Shown: one piece after another, positions 15,319-24,409 of the stretch
How the letters are laid out: each line of letters opens with the position of its first letter
Position numbering within the stretch: position 1 is the first letter of the stretch
Source of the DNA: Bacteroidota bacterium
Lineage (GTDB): Bacteria; Bacteroidota; Bacteroidia; Bacteroidales; GCA-2748055
Assembly: GCA_024244665.1 (NCBI GenBank)
Contig: JAAEOI010000112.1
Coordinates: 1 to 30,768, forward strand
DNA: 30,768 nt
Direction of reading: 5' to 3'
The notes under the pieces: model-generated
Seen by the model: only the letters and a program-made list of their open reading frames with translations
The model's database searches: none
Told to the model about the DNA's origin: nothing
Translations under genes and position numbers: made by a program

Positions 15319-18300
15319 CTATTTACTATTTACCCTCCTACTTCCTTCCCCCCTTTCCAATAGTTTATATGCCACCGGGACGATGACCAGAGTGAGTACC
15401 GTCGATACCAGCAGTCCGCCGATAATGGTCCAGCCCATGGGCGCCCACAGTGTACCACCCCGGAGAGTCAGTGGTAGTAATCCCCCGATGGTGGTCAGCG
15501 CTGTCAGGACAATGGGTGTCAGGCGGGTCTCAGCTGCAAGCTGCAGGGCCTCATCCAGTGCTTTCCCACGTTCTCTCAACTTATTGATATAGTCCACCAA
15601 AATGATGGAATTGTTGACCACAATACCCACCAGGCTGGTAAGGCCCACAAAAGCTGTAAAGGAGAAAGAGTTCCCGGTAATCAGCAGTGCCCAGATCATC
15701 CCGGTAAAAGCAAATGGAATGGCCACGAATACGATCAGGGGTTGTTTAAAGGACCTGAACTGCAGCAGCAGTACCGAGAAGATGGAAATAATGGCAATGA
15801 TGATGGCATTGGTCATTCCGCTGAACGCATCGTTCCTGCTTTCCAGTTCACCTGCTATGTGATAGCTGTAACCCGAGGGCATGGGATACTGTTCCAGACC
15901 TTCCATAATAGGCTCCATCACCTCATCCAGAGTAAATCCGGGACTGACATCGGCAATGACCTCAGCCGTGCGTTCCATATCATACCTGCTGATGGAATTG
16001 GGCACCTGCTGCATCTTCAGTTCAACAAACTGCTTTAACTGAATCTGCCGGCCCGAAAGTGACGAGACATAGACTTTATCCAGGTCCTCAAGCCTGAACT
16101 CATCGCCGGGGCCCATTTTCAAAACAATATCATACTCCTCCCCATCCTTATCCCTGAATTTTGAGATCCCTATTCCGGTCACAGCGGTACGAATGGTCCG
16201 GTCAATCTCGATCACCGGGATACCCAGCATGTTGGCCTTCTCCTTGTTGATATCAAAAAGCAGTTCCGTATTGGTTTTTACAAATTGATTCTCAATGTTG
16301 ATGGCCCCGGGCTGCTCTCGGAATATCTCCTCTACGTCGGCTGAGACCTGGCGCAACACCTCAAGGTCATCACCCGTCATATAGACCTGGACAGGAGCGT
16401 CAAATGGCGGTCCTTGTTCGAATTCTTTTACCCGGATCAGGGCACCGGGATAGCCATCAAATACATCACGTAACTTCTGCAGGGTCCTCATAAAAGCCTC
16501 CTCCTCATAGCTGTTCAGTTCCACGTAGATTTCTGCATAGCGCATATCATGTCTCCGGGTGAATACATTGTAGTAGATCCGGGGATTTCCGTGTCCCACA
16601 TTGGTGGCATAGTAGTGCACCTCGGGCAGCGTATCCAGCACCGATTCCATAAACCTTGCCACCTGGTCGGTCCGGTCGATACTGGAACCCTCCGGCAGTG
16701 TGGCCTGGATCATCAGGTTGGGCTGTTGCGCCTTTGGAAAAAAGGAGATCTTAACATAGCTGAACATAAGGGATGACAGGGCCAGGTAGATCAGTGCCAG
16801 GAGAAGTGTATAGAGGGGCCTTTTCAGGGAGAGCCTCAGGGTATACCTGAAGGGTTTCTCAATGACCCAGCTAAGAAGGCGGTTGAATCCCCTGGGATTC
16901 CGGACAACATCAACCTTATCCTTAAACAGGCGGCTGGTGATTACCGGTGTAAATGCAAGTGCAATAAAAAGGGAAACCGTCAGGGTAATCATGATGGTCA
17001 CCGGCAGTGACATAATAAAATCCCCGGCCTCATCGGGCATGGCTGCAATGGGCACAAAAGCCAGGATGGTGGTCAGGGTGGCCGTGATGACCGGCCACCC
17101 TATCTCGGAGGCAGCCAGGATGGATGCCTCCCTCTTCTTATGCCCCATACCGATATAGCGGCCTATATTCTCCACCATGACAATGGAATTATCCACAAGC
17201 ATCCCCAGCACCACCACGAGGCCAGCAATTGAAATCTGCTGAAGACCAAATCCTGAAATATTGACAAATCCAAGGCCAATAATGAGAGATAGTGGAATGG
17301 CCAGGGCCACTACCATGGAGGACCTTAATCCCAGGGAAAGGAAGATCACCAGGGCCACGAGAAGCATCCCCTGAAGGAGGTTGCTTACAAAGCCATCGAT
17401 CCGGCTCTTTACAGTAACAGGCTGATTATAGATCACCTCCAGCTCTACCCCCCCGGGTAATTCCTCCCGGAAAGCTTCGATGACCGGCATCAGACTTTCA
17501 GAGGTCTCCAGGACATTCAGGCCCTCCTTCTGACCGATCCCAATGAAAACGGCCCGCTGCCCTCCTCTCCCCTCACGGTCAACCATCTTTGAACCGAACC
17601 TTGTAATGTAAGCCTGCTCCTCATATCCAAAATCCACCGTCGCAATATCCTTAAGGTAGATTAAGCGGCCCTGGTAAGAGTTGACCACGCAGTTCCGGAT
17701 CTCCTCCAGGTCCTGGAACGATCCGGAAGATCTCACACTCAGGCTGGTGGGCCCCAGCTTCAGGTCCCCCCCCGGGATATTGGCATTGTTGGTCTCCACA
17801 GCTCTCACGATATTGTCAATGGAGGTGGTCACCATGGCCATTTTTTCAAAATCGAGCTTGATATGTATCTCCCGGACCGGAAGGCCATGAAAGGAAACAT
17901 CTCTGATGTTCCGGATCTTTTCCACCCGCTTCTTCAGTATTTCGGCATGCGCCTCAAGTTCAGAGTATGGTTCAGAATCGGATACCAGGGCAAGTTGCAT
18001 CATACTCATATCGGTGATGGACCACTGCCACAAATCCAGTTTAACGATCTCATCCGGGAGTGTGGACCGGATGTTGTTCACCTGCTGTACCACCTCATCA
18101 TACTTTTCATCCGGATCGGCATCGGATTCAAATTCAATCCCGATGATAGCAATCCCATCCCTCACCTCCGATGAGATCCGTTCAATATCCTCCAGTCCGT
18201 TCAGGACCTCCTCCAGGGGGAGGGCGACCATTTTCTCCATGTCGACCGGACCGGCACCCGGCATTATCACAATAACCGAGGAACCGGGAACAGATACTTC

Positions 18301-18414
18301 AGGATTCTCTGTACGCGGCATGGTCATATAGGCACGCATCCCAAGAATTGTCAGGAAAATTACGATCATCCAGGTGAATGCCCTGTTATCGATGGCTAGT
18401 GCAGGCAGTCTCAT
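15319..18414 (-). CDS. RND efflux transporter permease subunit (AcrB/MexB-like)
   Basis: The full-length 1031-aa inner-membrane pump has an N-terminal helix (about 12-28), two large periplasmic loops and two blocks of membrane helices (about 335-540 and 855-1020). TM4 carries GMLVDNSIVMVENI with a single proton-relay-type aspartate where AcrB has two. TM10 reads VGIVVNNSIILVDYI, with asparagines where AcrB has its key lysine. This pattern suggests a branch distinct from classic AcrB, and the substrate cannot be told from it. RND pumps use the proton gradient to drive drugs, metals or lipids through a fusion protein and a TolC channel. Its ATG overlaps the TGA of the fusion-protein gene by 4 nt (ATGA at 18411-18414), so it is the last gene of a tetR-tolC-mfp-rnd operon. 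Confidence 0.93.
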   Translation of the reverse strand: MRLPALAIDNRAFTWMIVIFLTILGMRAYMTMPRTENPEVSVPGSSVIVIMPGAGPVDMEKMVALPLEEVLNGLEDIERISSEVRDGIAIIGIEFESDADPDEKYDEVVQQVNNIRSTLPDEIVKLDLWQWSITDMSMMQLALVSDSEPYSELEAHAEILKKRVEKIRNIRDVSFHGLPVREIHIKLDFEKMAMVTTSIDNIVRAVETNNANIPGGDLKLGPTSLSVRSSGSFQDLEEIRNCVVNSYQGRLIYLKDIATVDFGYEEQAYITRFGSKMVDREGRGGQRAVFIGIGQKEGLNVLETSESLMPVIEAFREELPGGVELEVIYNQPVTVKSRIDGFVSNLLQGMLLVALVIFLSLGLRSSMVVALAIPLSLIIGLGFVNISGFGLQQISIAGLVVVLGMLVDNSIVMVENIGRYIGMGHKKREASILAASEIGWPVITATLTTILAFVPIAAMPDEAGDFIMSLPVTIMITLTVSLFIALAFTPVITSRLFKDKVDVVRNPRGFNRLLSWVIEKPFRYTLRLSLKRPLYTLLLALIYLALSSLMFSYVKISFFPKAQQPNLMIQATLPEGSSIDRTDQVARFMESVLDTLPEVHYYATNVGHGNPRIYYNVFTRRHDMRYAEIYVELNSYEEEAFMRTLQKLRDVFDGYPGALIRVKEFEQGPPFDAPVQVYMTGDDLEVLRQVSADVEEIFREQPGAINIENQFVKTNTELLFDINKEKANMLGIPVIEIDRTIRTAVTGIGISKFRDKDGEEYDIVLKMGPGDEFRLEDLDKVYVSSLSGRQIQLKQFVELKMQQVPNSISRYDMERTAEVIADVSPGFTLDEVMEPIMEGLEQYPMPSGYSYHIAGELESRNDAFSGMTNAIIIAIISIFSVLLLQFRSFKQPLIVFVAIPFAFTGMIWALLITGNSFSFTAFVGLTSLVGIVVNNSIILVDYINKLRERGKALDEALQLAAETRLTPIVLTALTTIGGLLPLTLRGGTLWAPMGWTIIGGLLVSTVLTLVIVPVAYKLLERGEGSRRVNSK

Positions 18415-19481
18415 GGCTTCTCCCCTTCAATGTGATTGACCGGCACTACCTCATCATCTGCCCTCAGATATTTTGCTCCTTCGGTAACGATCCACTCCCC
18501 CTCATCCAGTCCATCCACCACCACCACCGTCTCACCGAGTATCCGTCCGGTTTTCAGGAGCCTCTTGGAAACGCTATTATCGGCATATACAAACACATGA
18601 GCCATGTTGTCACTGGCATCCAGAAGTGATTCAATGGGCACAGCCAGGGAGCGGCTGACCCCGGCAGGATAGATCTCAGCCCGTGAGAAAAAGCCTGTTC
18701 TGAACTGGGGGTGGGCCTGCAAAATCAGCAACTCGGACTCGTAGGTACCGGTCACAGGATCGGCCACACTACCCAGTTCAGTCACCACTGCCCGGAATAT
18801 CGTTTCGGGAAAGGCATCCATTGTAACATTTGCAGAATCACCAATAAGCAGTTTGACAATGTCCTTATCTGTTAAGGCTGCCCTGACCACCCAATCGTTT
18901 TCAGTAGATGCAAAAAGAATGGCCGGGTACCCGGGCCCGATCACCTCGTTGGTCTCCACCAGTATCTTCATGATTTCTCCATCCGAGGGGGCTTTGATCC
19001 ATGAGTGCTGAAAGTTAAAATCAGCTATCTGCTTCTGAGCACGGGCCAGTTCGAAAGCCGATCTGGAGTTCTGATACTGCTCCAGAGTGGCCACGCTGTC
19101 CTGGTAAAGATTCTTGGCGCGGTTCATGTCACGACGCGACTTCTCCAATCCGATATCGGCCTGACTGACCTGGGCCCTGATCTCGGACAGGTCCAGCGCA
19201 GCCAGCACATCACCTTTCGAAACAGCACGTCCCTCCTTAGCATTTACCTGGTTGATAATTCCACCGGTCTTAAAGCTGAGTTTCATCTGGGTGGCGGTCA
19301 CCAACGACCCGGTAACCCTCACCGGAATCTGATATTCCACAGCTGCTACCCGGTGAAGTTTTACACTGACTGGTTTGGATTCAGGCTGGTGTTTCTGTTC
19401 CGGCGCAGTGCAGTGGGCCAAAAGAAAAAGAAGGAGTGTTATGCCTGGAATCACTGTGCGGCCTCTTGCTATTGATTTCAT
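18411..19481 (-). CDS. Periplasmic membrane fusion protein (HlyD/AcrA-like)
   Basis: The 356-aa adaptor has an N-terminal signal ending in a probable lipid-attachment cysteine (LLLFLLAHC), although His at -1 is atypical for a lipobox. Next come a beta-barrel/lipoyl half (TGGIINQVNAKEGRAVSKGDVL, written here as two joined pieces around residues 90-112), an alpha-hairpin (about 115-165, AQVSQADIGLEKSRRDMNRA), the second lipoyl half (WIKAPSDGEIMKILVE, about 160-180), and a C-terminal beta domain. It links the inner-membrane RND pump to the outer-membrane TolC channel. It starts 17 nt downstream of the tolC-like stop and overlaps the RND gene by 4 nt, so translational coupling with the pump is likely. 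Confidence 0.92.
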   Translation of the reverse strand: MKSIARGRTVIPGITLLLFLLAHCTAPEQKHQPESKPVSVKLHRVAAVEYQIPVRVTGSLVTATQMKLSFKTGGIINQVNAKEGRAVSKGDVLAALDLSEIRAQVSQADIGLEKSRRDMNRAKNLYQDSVATLEQYQNSRSAFELARAQKQIADFNFQHSWIKAPSDGEIMKILVETNEVIGPGYPAILFASTENDWVVRAALTDKDIVKLLIGDSANVTMDAFPETIFRAVVTELGSVADPVTGTYESELLILQAHPQFRTGFFSRAEIYPAGVSRSLAVPIESLLDASDNMAHVFVYADNSVSKRLLKTGRILGETVVVVDGLDEGEWIVTEGAKYLRADDEVVPVNHIEGEKP

Positions 19482-19498
19482 AGAAAGACTTTTTTTAC

Positions 19499-20875
19499 TT
19501 ATTGATTAAAATTTTCAGGATCAGTGGCCCCCATGGCGTACTCAAAGTCGGCCTGCCGGCTGAAGTAAGCTCCCTGAGCAATAATAGAGTTGGCAGCAGC
19601 GCTGGTAAGGCTGGTACGTGCATCAATCAGCTCCAGCAATGAGGATTGTCCCTCGCTGTACTTCCTGTTGATCAGTTCATAGGCCCTCCTGGCTGCCTGT
19701 GTCTGTTTTCGTGCCGACTGAACCGACTCATAGGCTGCCTGTAGGGCATAATAGTGGTTGATCACCTCCAGCCTGATAAGTTGCTGCGTTTCCGAATATA
19801 GCGCGGTCAGCTTTTCACCTTCGATTCTCGATTGCTGTACCTTATGATGGTTGGCCGTACCCTGGAACAGGTTCCACTTCATCACCAGCGATGCCATCAC
19901 GAAATCATCATCCCCGTTAAAACTGTACTCCTCACCCTGGAAACCATAATCCACCACCCCGAAAAGACCCGGAATGTTACTCCCCCTGTGCATACTGGTC
20001 ACTCGCTGGTTCAGTACCTGGTACTCCTTGATCTGTTGCAGCTCATCCCGGTTCTGAATCGCCAGCAGGCTTGCCTCATCCAGCGAGACCACCACAGGCC
20101 CGGGAGTTTCAGTAAACAATTCAATGGGAGACTCCAGGGAATGGTTTAAAAGGAAGTTGAAATAAGCCCTGGAAGCCTGAAGCATGTTGTTGGCCTGTGC
20201 CCGCTGAACCTCAACCTTGCTGAGTTCCGACTCGGAGCGATAAACTGCATCGATGGTTACCTTGTCATTTTCGTATAAGCGTTGGCTCACCCTGAGGTTT
20301 TCGTTCACCAGCGACAGGGTGGTATCGGCCAGCCAGACCAGGTTATACGCCTTCTGATAGTCATAATAGGCCTTGGTAATCTCCCTGATCAGCTCCCTTT
20401 CATACCGGTCCACATCAATCCTGGCTATCTCTGTGTATTGTTTCCTGATCCCGTGATTGTGAATGACATCAGAACTGAAGATGGGTTGAACCAGGGTTAA
20501 CTTCGTCTCGTGCTCTTTAGGACGCAGAAAGGGGAACTCCTGATTCTCAATCTGCGGGAACATCTCTGATCCTGTAAGTCCATTAAGGGTAGAATATACA
20601 GGATTCAACATATCCCCCACCGGGAACTCAATCATCCGGCCCCCGTTTGCAACTGTATATCGGGCGTTCAGGCTCAGATCAGGGAAGAACAAGCCCCTGG
20701 CCTCCTTCAAAGCCGAAAGATTGGAGGCATAATTCAGCTGTTTCTGTTTCAGTGCCTGGTTCGACTGAAGGCCCTCTGCAATGTATGCCCGGAGGATCGG
20801 ATTCTGAGCCTGAATTTCTGTCCCCGTCAGGAAAGTCAGGCAGGAAAGGACAGCCACTAAAAATATATTTTTCAT
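19499..20875 (-). CDS. TolC-family outer-membrane efflux channel
   Basis: The 458-aa protein has a signal peptide (FLVAVLSCLTFLTGTEIQAQ). Two internally similar helical halves are typical of outer membrane efflux proteins: LRAYIAEGLQSNQALKQKQL near the N-terminus, repeated heptad-rich helices, and RKYSEGQSSLLELIDARTSL near residues 410-430, a hallmark of the second half. It would form the trimeric outer-membrane duct of the RND pump encoded downstream. The length is normal for the family. Its ATG overlaps the stop of the upstream tetR gene by 4 nt (20872-20875), indicating that regulator and channel are translated from one message. Confidence 0.92.
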   Translation of the reverse strand: MKNIFLVAVLSCLTFLTGTEIQAQNPILRAYIAEGLQSNQALKQKQLNYASNLSALKEARGLFFPDLSLNARYTVANGGRMIEFPVGDMLNPVYSTLNGLTGSEMFPQIENQEFPFLRPKEHETKLTLVQPIFSSDVIHNHGIRKQYTEIARIDVDRYERELIREITKAYYDYQKAYNLVWLADTTLSLVNENLRVSQRLYENDKVTIDAVYRSESELSKVEVQRAQANNMLQASRAYFNFLLNHSLESPIELFTETPGPVVVSLDEASLLAIQNRDELQQIKEYQVLNQRVTSMHRGSNIPGLFGVVDYGFQGEEYSFNGDDDFVMASLVMKWNLFQGTANHHKVQQSRIEGEKLTALYSETQQLIRLEVINHYYALQAAYESVQSARKQTQAARRAYELINRKYSEGQSSLLELIDARTSLTSAAANSIIAQGAYFSRQADFEYAMGATDPENFNQ

Positions 20876-21504
20876 GAGCGGATTCCATTTAGCACCAGTT
20901 CAAAATGACTCTCAAAAATCTTTGCGGGGGATAACTCCAGCATCTTAAACAGCTCCTTCTTCATGCTTACAAAGCGGATCACACTCAGTACGGTCATCCA
21001 GAGTGTATGAGCCACCAGAGCCGCCGGTATATCGGAACGGATAATCTTCTCGGCCACACCCTGCTCCACAACCTGAATCACCGTACCGACGGTCGATTCA
21101 TTGTAGATCAGGTTCTGCACATCACTGGTTGTATAGCTGATACTGGCAGTCTCCATGCCCTCCAGGGTCATGATGGCCTTCATGTGATCGGGATTTGATC
21201 CTGAGAATTCAATGCAGGCCCAGCCCATGCGCTGAAGTTTCTCAATCGCATTACCCGCCTGCTCGGTTGCCTTCAGTGTAATCGATCTCAGCAATATAAT
21301 GGCCCTTCGTGCTACTGCCATGTGAAGGTCCTCTTTGCTCTTAAAATAGAGGTAGAGCGTCCCCTTGCTCAACTCTGCCTTCATGGCAATATCATCCATG
21401 GTTGACTGCTCAAAACCCTTTGAGAAAAAGACCTGCTCGGCCGCCTCTATTATTTCCTCCTTTCTTTGCTGCTTTTCCCGCTCTTTTCTTTCGGCTATTC
21501 CCAT
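20872..21504 (-). CDS. TetR/AcrR-family transcriptional regulator of the efflux operon
   Basis: The ATG at 21504 gives 210 aa. A TTG two codons earlier is possible but less likely. The N-terminal helix-turn-helix is clear: EIIEAAEQVFFSKGFEQSTM, DDIAMKAELSKGTLYLYFKSKEDL (residues about 17-62). The rest is a helical ligand-binding/dimerisation domain with no recognised ligand motif. It heads the efflux operon and overlaps tolC by 4 nt, so it very likely represses its own operon until an effector binds. A 31-bp palindrome lies 24 nt upstream of the start, adjoining a TAACTTTG -7-like box, a good layout for autorepression. The same site could also affect the divergent penicillin-binding protein gene. 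Confidence 0.92.
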   Translation of the reverse strand: MGIAERKEREKQQRKEEIIEAAEQVFFSKGFEQSTMDDIAMKAELSKGTLYLYFKSKEDLHMAVARRAIILLRSITLKATEQAGNAIEKLQRMGWACIEFSGSNPDHMKAIMTLEGMETASISYTTSDVQNLIYNESTVGTVIQVVEQGVAEKIIRSDIPAALVAHTLWMTVLSVIRFVSMKKELFKMLELSPAKIFESHFELVLNGIRS

Positions 21505-21527
21505 AATCAAAGATTTGATGACTTACA

Positions 21528-21558
21528 TTTATTTAATGACTTTCAGTCATTCGATAAA
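21528..21558. promoter_or_regulatory. Probable TetR operator palindrome
   Basis: The core is a perfect inverted repeat AATGACT-TTC-AGTCATT (21535-21551). After two unmatched bases on each side, outer arms TTTAT (21528-21532) and ATAAA (21554-21558) are also complementary. It sits between the tetR start and its -7-like box, about where transcription would begin, as expected for a repressor site. A further related half, GATGACTT, lies at 21517-21524. Confidence 0.65.
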
Positions 21559-21559
21559 C

Positions 21560-21567
21560 CAAAGTTA
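21560..21567 (-). promoter_or_regulatory. Candidate -7 box of the tetR-efflux operon
   Basis: The minus strand reads TAACTTTG, an exact match to TAnnTTTG, one base upstream of the palindromic operator and about 56 nt before the tetR ATG. No clear TTG-type -33 element is seen at the usual distance. Confidence 0.45.
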
Positions 21568-21577
21568 AGCTTTTTCT

Positions 21578-21623
21578 ATCTATTATCATAGATTATACTA
21601 AGAAGCTCCAATCAGGAGTTCTT
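21578..21623. promoter_or_regulatory. Second inverted repeat and hairpin upstream of the penicillin-binding protein gene
   Basis: ATCTAT-TATC-ATAGAT (21578-21593) is a perfect 6-bp inverted repeat. It is followed at 21600-21623 by AAGAA-g-CTCC-AATCA-GGAG-TTCTT, a hairpin with one bulged base. Then comes an ATTTTGATAC stretch and the ATG at 21641. These may be a second regulator site and a 5'-leader structure for the plus-strand gene, or chance in an AT-rich spacer. Confidence 0.3.
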
Positions 21624-21640
21624 ATTTTGATACATGAACA

Positions 21641-23866
21641 ATGAAATATCCGAAAGTGACATACCGAACAATTCGAAAGGCCCTGAGGATCTCCCTTTAC
21701 CTCCTGCTGGGTTTTGTGATGATCATGACCCTGTTTATCCTGTTAATCCTTGCAGGTACTTTTGGCAAAATACCTGATGCTAAAGCTTTATTGAAGATAC
21801 AGAATCCGGTTGCCACGGAGATTTATACAGCCGATGGAGTTCTCATGGGGACCTACTACATACAGAACCGTCAGTACATGGAAGCATCCACAATCACCGG
21901 ACCCATCAAAAATGCACTGATCGCCACCGAAGACATAAGGTTCTACAATCATAAGGGCATCGATACCCGCAGCCTCGTCAGGGTCTTTTTCAAAACCCTG
22001 CTGTTGAGCAAAGAGAGTTCCGGAGGTGGCAGTACATTGACCCAGCAGCTGGTCAAAAACCTTTTTCCCCGCATTGACATTGGCTCCTTCAGCATGCCTG
22101 TGAATAAAGTAAAGGAGATGGCCACCGCTCATCGCATGGAGAAGGTGTATACCAAGGAGGAGATCCTGGAGTTGTATCTCAGCACGGTTCCCTTCGGAGA
22201 AAATACATTTGGAATAAAAACTGCTTCCAGGCGTTTCTTCAACAAGGATCCACAGGAGTTGCAACTGGAAGAAGCGGCAGTACTGGTGGGTATGCTGAAG
22301 GCAACCGGGAACTACAACCCGGTGAGAAACCCGGGAAGAGCCATGGACCGCCGCAATTTAGTCCTGTCCCAAATGGCCAGGTACGGTTTTATCGGAGGTT
22401 CGGAAGCAGATTCCCTGCAGGAGTTGGCGTTGAAGGCAGACTACCACCCGCTGCCCCATAACGCAGGTATAGCCCCCTATTTCAGGGAATATATCAGGTC
22501 GAAGCTGGATGTTTGGTGCAAGGAGCACTACAAAAACGGGGCGGAACCATACAATCTTTACACGGACGGACTGAAAATCTATACGACCATCGACAGCCGC
22601 TTACAGCTATATGCCGAGGAGGCGATGCAGGCACATATGGCCCACCTCCAGGAGATCTTCAGGAAACAATGGAGGGGTAAAAACCTATGGAGGGGACTGA
22701 CTGAAAAGCAGATACTGATCAATTACGACGGAAGTCAAAGGCCGGATATGGCTTCGGAACAACCCAGGAAAATGGAGGTATTCACCTGGGAGGGTTTACA
22801 GGAAAGAGAATACAATACACTCGACTCTCTCAAGCACTATCTGGGATTTTTGCAGACAGGGATCCTGGCCATGGATGCCTCAACTGCTGAGATCAGGGCA
22901 TGGGTGGGTGGGATCAATAATGAATATTATAAATATGACCACGTTACAGCAAGGCGGCAGACCGGCTCCACATTTAAACCGCTGGTTTATCTGGAGGCCC
23001 TTGAGCAGGGGATCTCTCCCTGTGATTACTTTCCCAATGACAGCGTCGTATACGAGGAATTTGATGACTGGGTCCCCAGGAATGCTGACCGCTCATACGG
23101 GGGGCACTACTCCCTGAAGGGGGCAATGGTTCACTCGGTTAATACGGTTAGCGTCGAACTGTTGATGCAGGTAGGTATCGATAGTGTAATGGAGCTGTGC
23201 CAGAAAGCGGGAATTGAATCCCCGTTGCCCGCAGTACCTTCACTGGCCCTTGGCACAGGAACAGTTTCACTTTATGAAATGGTGAGAGTTTACCAGGCCA
23301 TCGCCAACGGGGGATTTTCGAAAGAACCGGTCTATATCAAAAGGATCGAGGACAGGAGCGGGATGGTACTGGACGAATGGATCCCCGAAGCGCAAGGGAC
23401 TGCAATTTGCAGTCCGGAAAATGCAGAGCTGATGGTATCTTTGCTCAGGGCTGTGGTGAACGATGGCACAGCTGCCGGCCTACGTACCAGATACCAGATA
23501 TCTGCAGATATTGCAGGCAAAACCGGAACAACACAGAATTACACCGATGGCTGGTTCATTGGCTTTACACCTGGACTGCTTACCGGGGTATGGGTAGGTG
23601 GGGACCTGCAAAATGTCCGCTTCCAAAACATGAAATATGGCCAGGGAGCCTATGCTGCCATGCCCATATGGGCAGGCTTCATGAAAAGTGCCTTTAGTGA
23701 TGATCACTGGGATATGCTTCAGGAGAAACGCTTTGACATCAGCCCGGCAACGCAGGATCAATTGCTTTGTGATGATTTCGTGGAGAAGAAGCCCAGAGAG
23801 TTCCGTCCCATTCAAACCCTTAAGAAGAAGAGGCTCTTCAGGAGGCTCTTCAGGAGAGATAGGTAA
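21641..23866 (+). CDS. Class A penicillin-binding protein (bifunctional transglycosylase/transpeptidase, PBP1A-like)
   Basis: The 741-aa membrane-anchored protein has a cytoplasmic N-terminus, one membrane helix (about 18-42), a GT51 glycosyltransferase domain and a transpeptidase domain. GT51 motifs are visible: ATEDIRFYNHKGID with catalytic E97, then GGGSTLTQQLVKN, and VPFGENTFGI. The transpeptidase has the nucleophile motif STFK (S443, K446), SVN (499-501) and KTGTT (from K627). It polymerises lipid II and crosslinks peptidoglycan on the outer face of the inner membrane. The C-terminus is basic (KKKRLFRRLFRRDR). It is divergent from the tetR-efflux operon across a 136-nt spacer holding the operator, and its 3' end overlaps the convergent nitroreductase gene by 17 nt. 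Confidence 0.94.
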   Translation: MKYPKVTYRTIRKALRISLYLLLGFVMIMTLFILLILAGTFGKIPDAKALLKIQNPVATEIYTADGVLMGTYYIQNRQYMEASTITGPIKNALIATEDIRFYNHKGIDTRSLVRVFFKTLLLSKESSGGGSTLTQQLVKNLFPRIDIGSFSMPVNKVKEMATAHRMEKVYTKEEILELYLSTVPFGENTFGIKTASRRFFNKDPQELQLEEAAVLVGMLKATGNYNPVRNPGRAMDRRNLVLSQMARYGFIGGSEADSLQELALKADYHPLPHNAGIAPYFREYIRSKLDVWCKEHYKNGAEPYNLYTDGLKIYTTIDSRLQLYAEEAMQAHMAHLQEIFRKQWRGKNLWRGLTEKQILINYDGSQRPDMASEQPRKMEVFTWEGLQEREYNTLDSLKHYLGFLQTGILAMDASTAEIRAWVGGINNEYYKYDHVTARRQTGSTFKPLVYLEALEQGISPCDYFPNDSVVYEEFDDWVPRNADRSYGGHYSLKGAMVHSVNTVSVELLMQVGIDSVMELCQKAGIESPLPAVPSLALGTGTVSLYEMVRVYQAIANGGFSKEPVYIKRIEDRSGMVLDEWIPEAQGTAICSPENAELMVSLLRAVVNDGTAAGLRTRYQISADIAGKTGTTQNYTDGWFIGFTPGLLTGVWVGGDLQNVRFQNMKYGQGAYAAMPIWAGFMKSAFSDDHWDMLQEKRFDISPATQDQLLCDDFVEKKPREFRPIQTLKKKRLFRRLFRRDR

Positions 23867-24374
23867 CGATTTCCGAAAGTGCTTTCCGCTTCTCATCGTG
23901 GCGTTCAGGATCGGCCACATCCAGGGGATAGCCCAGGGGAAGGATAGCCATAGGCTCCATTTCAGGCGGAAGGTCCAGCAACTCCCGTGTCACAATAGGA
24001 TCAAAATTACAGATCCAGCAGGTGCCCAGTCCCAGTTCGGTGGCCTGGAGGGTCATGTGATCGGTGGTAATGGCAGCATCCACATCCCCGAAATCCTTCC
24101 CGTCTGCCTTCCTTTTCCACGACTGGCTGTGATCCGTACAGATCACAATCACGCAGGGGGCACTCTGGAACCACTCTCTGTGATAGGCTGCGTGGAATCT
24201 CTTCAGCCGGGACTCACCCTGGATCAAATAGAAATGCCAGGGCTGGAAGTTCACAGCCGAAGGAGCCACTCTCCCGGCTTCCAGGACCAGCTCAAGTTTC
24301 TCAGCTTCAACGGGCCTTGAATCATAGTTCCGGCACGAGTACCGTCTCTTTGCAATATCTAAAAGATGTGTCAT
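23850..24374 (-). CDS. Nitroreductase-family FMN oxidoreductase
   Basis: The ATG at 24374 gives 174 aa. The frame extends to a TTG at 24407, but that sits next to the upstream terminator and adds nothing family-like. The N-terminal motif RRYSCRNYDSRPVE and the segment GRVAPSAVNFQPWHFYLI are FMN/substrate-binding hallmarks of the family. GLGTCWICNFDP and LPLGYPLDVADPERHDEKRK mark the second half. Such homodimers reduce nitroaromatics, quinones or flavins with NAD(P)H. The natural substrate is unknown. Its 3' end overlaps the convergent penicillin-binding protein gene by 17 nt, with no terminator between. A hairpin terminator separates it from the sugar transporter gene upstream, so it needs its own promoter in a short 36-nt space. 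Confidence 0.9.
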   Translation of the reverse strand: MTHLLDIAKRRYSCRNYDSRPVEAEKLELVLEAGRVAPSAVNFQPWHFYLIQGESRLKRFHAAYHREWFQSAPCVIVICTDHSQSWKRKADGKDFGDVDAAITTDHMTLQATELGLGTCWICNFDPIVTRELLDLPPEMEPMAILPLGYPLDVADPERHDEKRKALSEIVTYLS

Positions 24375-24409
24375 CTGCTTCGGCTTTATCCGTTCATAAA
24401 AATACAACG

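Noticed and set aside
23688..24320. Plus-strand 210-aa frame
   Set aside because: It overlaps the PBP 3' end and the nitroreductase gene in antisense. Both of those have clear catalytic motifs.
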